A stretch of 15,407 bases of DNA, taken from positions 1 through 15,407 of the forward strand of contig DUEB01000021.1 in assembly GCA_011176655.1 (NCBI GenBank), written 5' to 3'. Positions 13,839 through 15,407 of the stretch are shown one piece after another; within the stretch, counting starts at the first letter, position 1, and each line of letters starts with the position of its first letter. The translations under genes were made by a program, and so were the position numbers. A model generated the notes under the pieces. It saw only the letters and a program-made list of their open reading frames with translations. It was not told the origin of the DNA and made no database searches. This DNA is from Dehalococcoidia bacterium. Lineage in GTDB: Bacteria > Chloroflexota > Dehalococcoidia > Dehalococcoidales > UBA5760.

Positions 13839-14270
13839 TTGTCCTTCTCAACATCTCCTTCTCTTGCTCTCCTGCTCCGTGACTACAAGGTAGAATTGGA
13901 AGTACAGAGGTTGCTATTAGGCAAACCTTTGAATGATAGTGATTATGTGTTTGCCCACCCTGATGGCATCCCTTTAGACCCAAGCACTGCTACTCATGTA
14001 TTTGGCAGGGTTACTCGCAGAGCTGGGCTAGGACACCTGAGACTACATGACCTACGTCATACCTACACTTCTATTATGATAGCAGCGGGTGTAAATGTGA
14101 AAGCCATTAGTCAAAGCTTGGGGCAGGTCAACTTCATACAGCAGTTAAGACAACCCTTTGCTGAACATTCCTCGGTTTTGTTCAACTTCGCTGCGTCTAA
14201 CAAGAATACAGAAGGTAAAATCTCAAAAGATAGTTATACGGTTACCCTACCCTTGAAAAGAGGAAGATAA
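13839..14270 (+). pseudogene. Remnant of a tyrosine recombinase/phage integrase
   Basis: An open frame whose middle resembles the catalytic domain of phage-type tyrosine recombinases: SLALLLRDYK (from about 13855), then YVFAHPDGIPLDPSTATHVF and LRLHDLRHTYTSIMIAAG, with the HxLRHT box containing the second catalytic Arg. It is broken at both ends. There is no N-terminal core-binding domain and no first catalytic Arg region. After VKAISQSLG the expected GH(S/T)...TLxxYxH box with the Tyr nucleophile is missing and is replaced by unrelated residues (from about 14126). The TTG at 13839 is only the first possible start in frame and has no ribosome binding site. This is a deletion scar of an old integrated element between the surface-protein and beta-CASP genes. 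Adjacent remnants of that element are not visible. Confidence 0.85.
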
Positions 14271-14527
14271 GTAAAAATGACAAAGCCTCCCGAGGTTGAA
14301 GGCTAAGAGATAAATGGCTGCAATCCTAATTGGGCGTTACGCAAACATCACGATACGATGCTTTGTTTGATGCGATTAGACTAACGAGTTCACTGCGGGG
14401 CTTGACAATAAAGAACTCCCTTGATTAAAGTATCTTGTACCTGATGAATTGGGGGCAACAATACGAACTTGTCGTGTTGCTCATTTGGGTGTCACCTATA
14501 GCCTTGTTTGGTTCAATGAGCGTATAG
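14271..14527. other. Intergenic region after the integrase remnant
   Basis: These 257 bases are AT-rich and hold no gene I can support. A promoter candidate for the next gene lies at 14402-14431. No attachment-site direct repeat or tRNA is visible here, so the original integration site cannot be placed. Confidence 0.4.
14402..14431 (+). promoter_or_regulatory. Candidate promoter of the beta-CASP gene
   Basis: A perfect -35 TTGACA at 14402-14407 is followed after 18 bases by TAAAGT (14426-14431), a four-of-six -10. The start point would be near 14438, about 90 bases before the ATG at 14528. Confidence 0.45.
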
Positions 14528-15407
14528 ATGCAGATGAAGCTGACTTTCTTGGGTGCAGCCCGCAATGTTACCGGTTCCCGCTATCTCTTGGAAACTAGCA
14601 ACGCAAGAATCTTGATAGATTGCGGCCTGTTTCAGGAAAGAGAATTCAGATATCGAAATTGGGAGCCGTTTAGCATACCACCCAGTAGTATTAATGCCAT
14701 GCTACTGACCCATGCTCATCTTGACCATTCTGGCTTAATACCGAAAGTGTGTCGTGAGGGCTTCCGCAGCAATATCTACTGCACACGCGCTACCACCGAC
14801 ATTGTGAAGATAATGCTGCTGGATTCAGCGAAACTGCAGGAAGAAGACGCTGAATTAAAGAGGAGGAGGCACGCACGCGAAGGCAGGAGGGGGCCCTATC
14901 CTGAAATTCCACTTTATACTATAGAAGATGCAGAGGCTTCGTTTGCCTGTTTTTCGCATACAGTAAGATACTCAGAACCAGTCATGATTAGTGATGGAAT
15001 CGAAGCTAGTTTTCACGATGCTGGACATGTCTTAGGCTCATCAATGATACAAATCAGGGTAAGTCAAGGTGCAAAGGAGAGAACACTCTTATTCTCTGGG
15101 GATGTTGGCAGGTGGCATCTGCCAATGTTGCGGGACCCATCTTTGTTCACCAGGGCAGACTACGTCATAGTGGAATCAACCTATGGCGACAGACTGCATG
15201 GAGACCAAGCGGAAATTGCCGATAATCTAGCTGAAATCATAAATTCAACCTACCAGGCCGGGGGAAACATAGTCATCCCCAGCTTTGCTCTGGAGCGGGC
15301 GCAAGAAGTCCTGTACTATCTTAATCAATTGCTGATTAGTAACCGTATCCCTCATTTACCGGTGTTTCTTGACAGCCCGATGGCGATTAGCGTGACTGAG
15401 GTATTTA
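14528..15407 (+). CDS. MBL-fold beta-CASP exoribonuclease-type protein (C-terminus beyond the window)
   Basis: The frame is open from the ATG at 14528 to the last base (293 codons); a TAG lies directly before the ATG, so this is the first possible start. The MBL part has HAHLDHSG (ligands HxHxDH), DAGHVLGS and FSGDVGR, the usual second and third metal motifs, followed by VESTYGDR, which is typical of the YSH1/CPSF-73-like group. IPSFALERAQEVLYYL and FLDSPMA mark the beginning of the beta-CASP domain. Such proteins are RNA endo/exonucleases acting in RNA turnover; full members have about 450-460 residues, so about one third is missing. The N-terminal MKLTFLGAARNVTGSRYLLE matches the family (MKIxFLGAAxxVTGSxYLLE), supporting the start (the ATG at 14534 is an equal alternative). 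Only a weak GAG precedes it. Confidence 0.9.
   Translation, partial: MQMKLTFLGAARNVTGSRYLLETSNARILIDCGLFQEREFRYRNWEPFSIPPSSINAMLLTHAHLDHSGLIPKVCREGFRSNIYCTRATTDIVKIMLLDSAKLQEEDAELKRRRHAREGRRGPYPEIPLYTIEDAEASFACFSHTVRYSEPVMISDGIEASFHDAGHVLGSSMIQIRVSQGAKERTLLFSGDVGRWHLPMLRDPSLFTRADYVIVESTYGDRLHGDQAEIADNLAEIINSTYQAGGNIVIPSFALERAQEVLYYLNQLLISNRIPHLPVFLDSPMAISVTEVF

Overview
The window looks like a chromosomal segment of an uncultured anaerobic bacterium. Gene content fits Chloroflexota (Dehalococcoidia-like): an AcoX-type NAD-kinase-fold protein near thiamine-dependent E1 subunits, a QueH-type queuosine enzyme, and a small zf-trcl zinc-ribbon protein. This assignment is inference from gene style, not from a marker gene. 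There are no rRNA, tRNA or CRISPR features that I can see.

Layout. (1) 1-1247 (+): the end of an E1 alpha gene and a complete E1 beta gene of a 2-oxoacid/acetoin dehydrogenase. (2) 1531-5096 (-): an apparent four-gene operon read right to left. It encodes an Ala/Glu-rich coiled-coil protein with a C-terminal membrane anchor, a class III nucleotide cyclase, a metallo-beta-lactamase-fold (MBL) hydrolase resembling class II cyclic-nucleotide phosphodiesterases, and a two-helix K+ channel with an RCK domain. (3) 5443-7160 (+), divergent from it: a small coiled-coil protein sharing an N-terminal motif with the first gene of the minus operon, a three-helix membrane protein resembling the Pycsar effector (PycTM/DUF5706) family, and an unrecognised beta-rich protein. 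(4) 7398-8902 (-): a zinc-ribbon protein and an AcoX-like protein. (5) 9199-11680: queuosine genes tgt and yhhQ (+, overlapping) facing queH (-). (6) 12100-13773 (+): a secreted, membrane-anchored surface protein with Ig/IPT-like repeats. (7) 13839-14270: a broken tyrosine recombinase, marking an old integration scar. (8) 14528 to the end (+): a beta-CASP MBL-fold ribonuclease-type gene cut by the window edge.

The most interesting region is 1531-7160. A cyclase, a probable cyclic-nucleotide hydrolase, an ion channel and a PycTM-like membrane protein sit on two divergent transcription units. Two coiled-coil proteins with the same N-terminal motif link the two units. This suggests a cyclic-nucleotide-controlled membrane response, possibly a Pycsar-like defence or stress module. 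Against a classical Pycsar reading, the cyclase keeps the Lys/Asp pair expected of an adenylate cyclase, and cyclase and effector are not directly adjacent.

Several start codons differ from the obvious first candidate. tgt appears to start at a non-canonical ATA at 9199, because its conserved N-terminus lies upstream of the first in-frame GTG.
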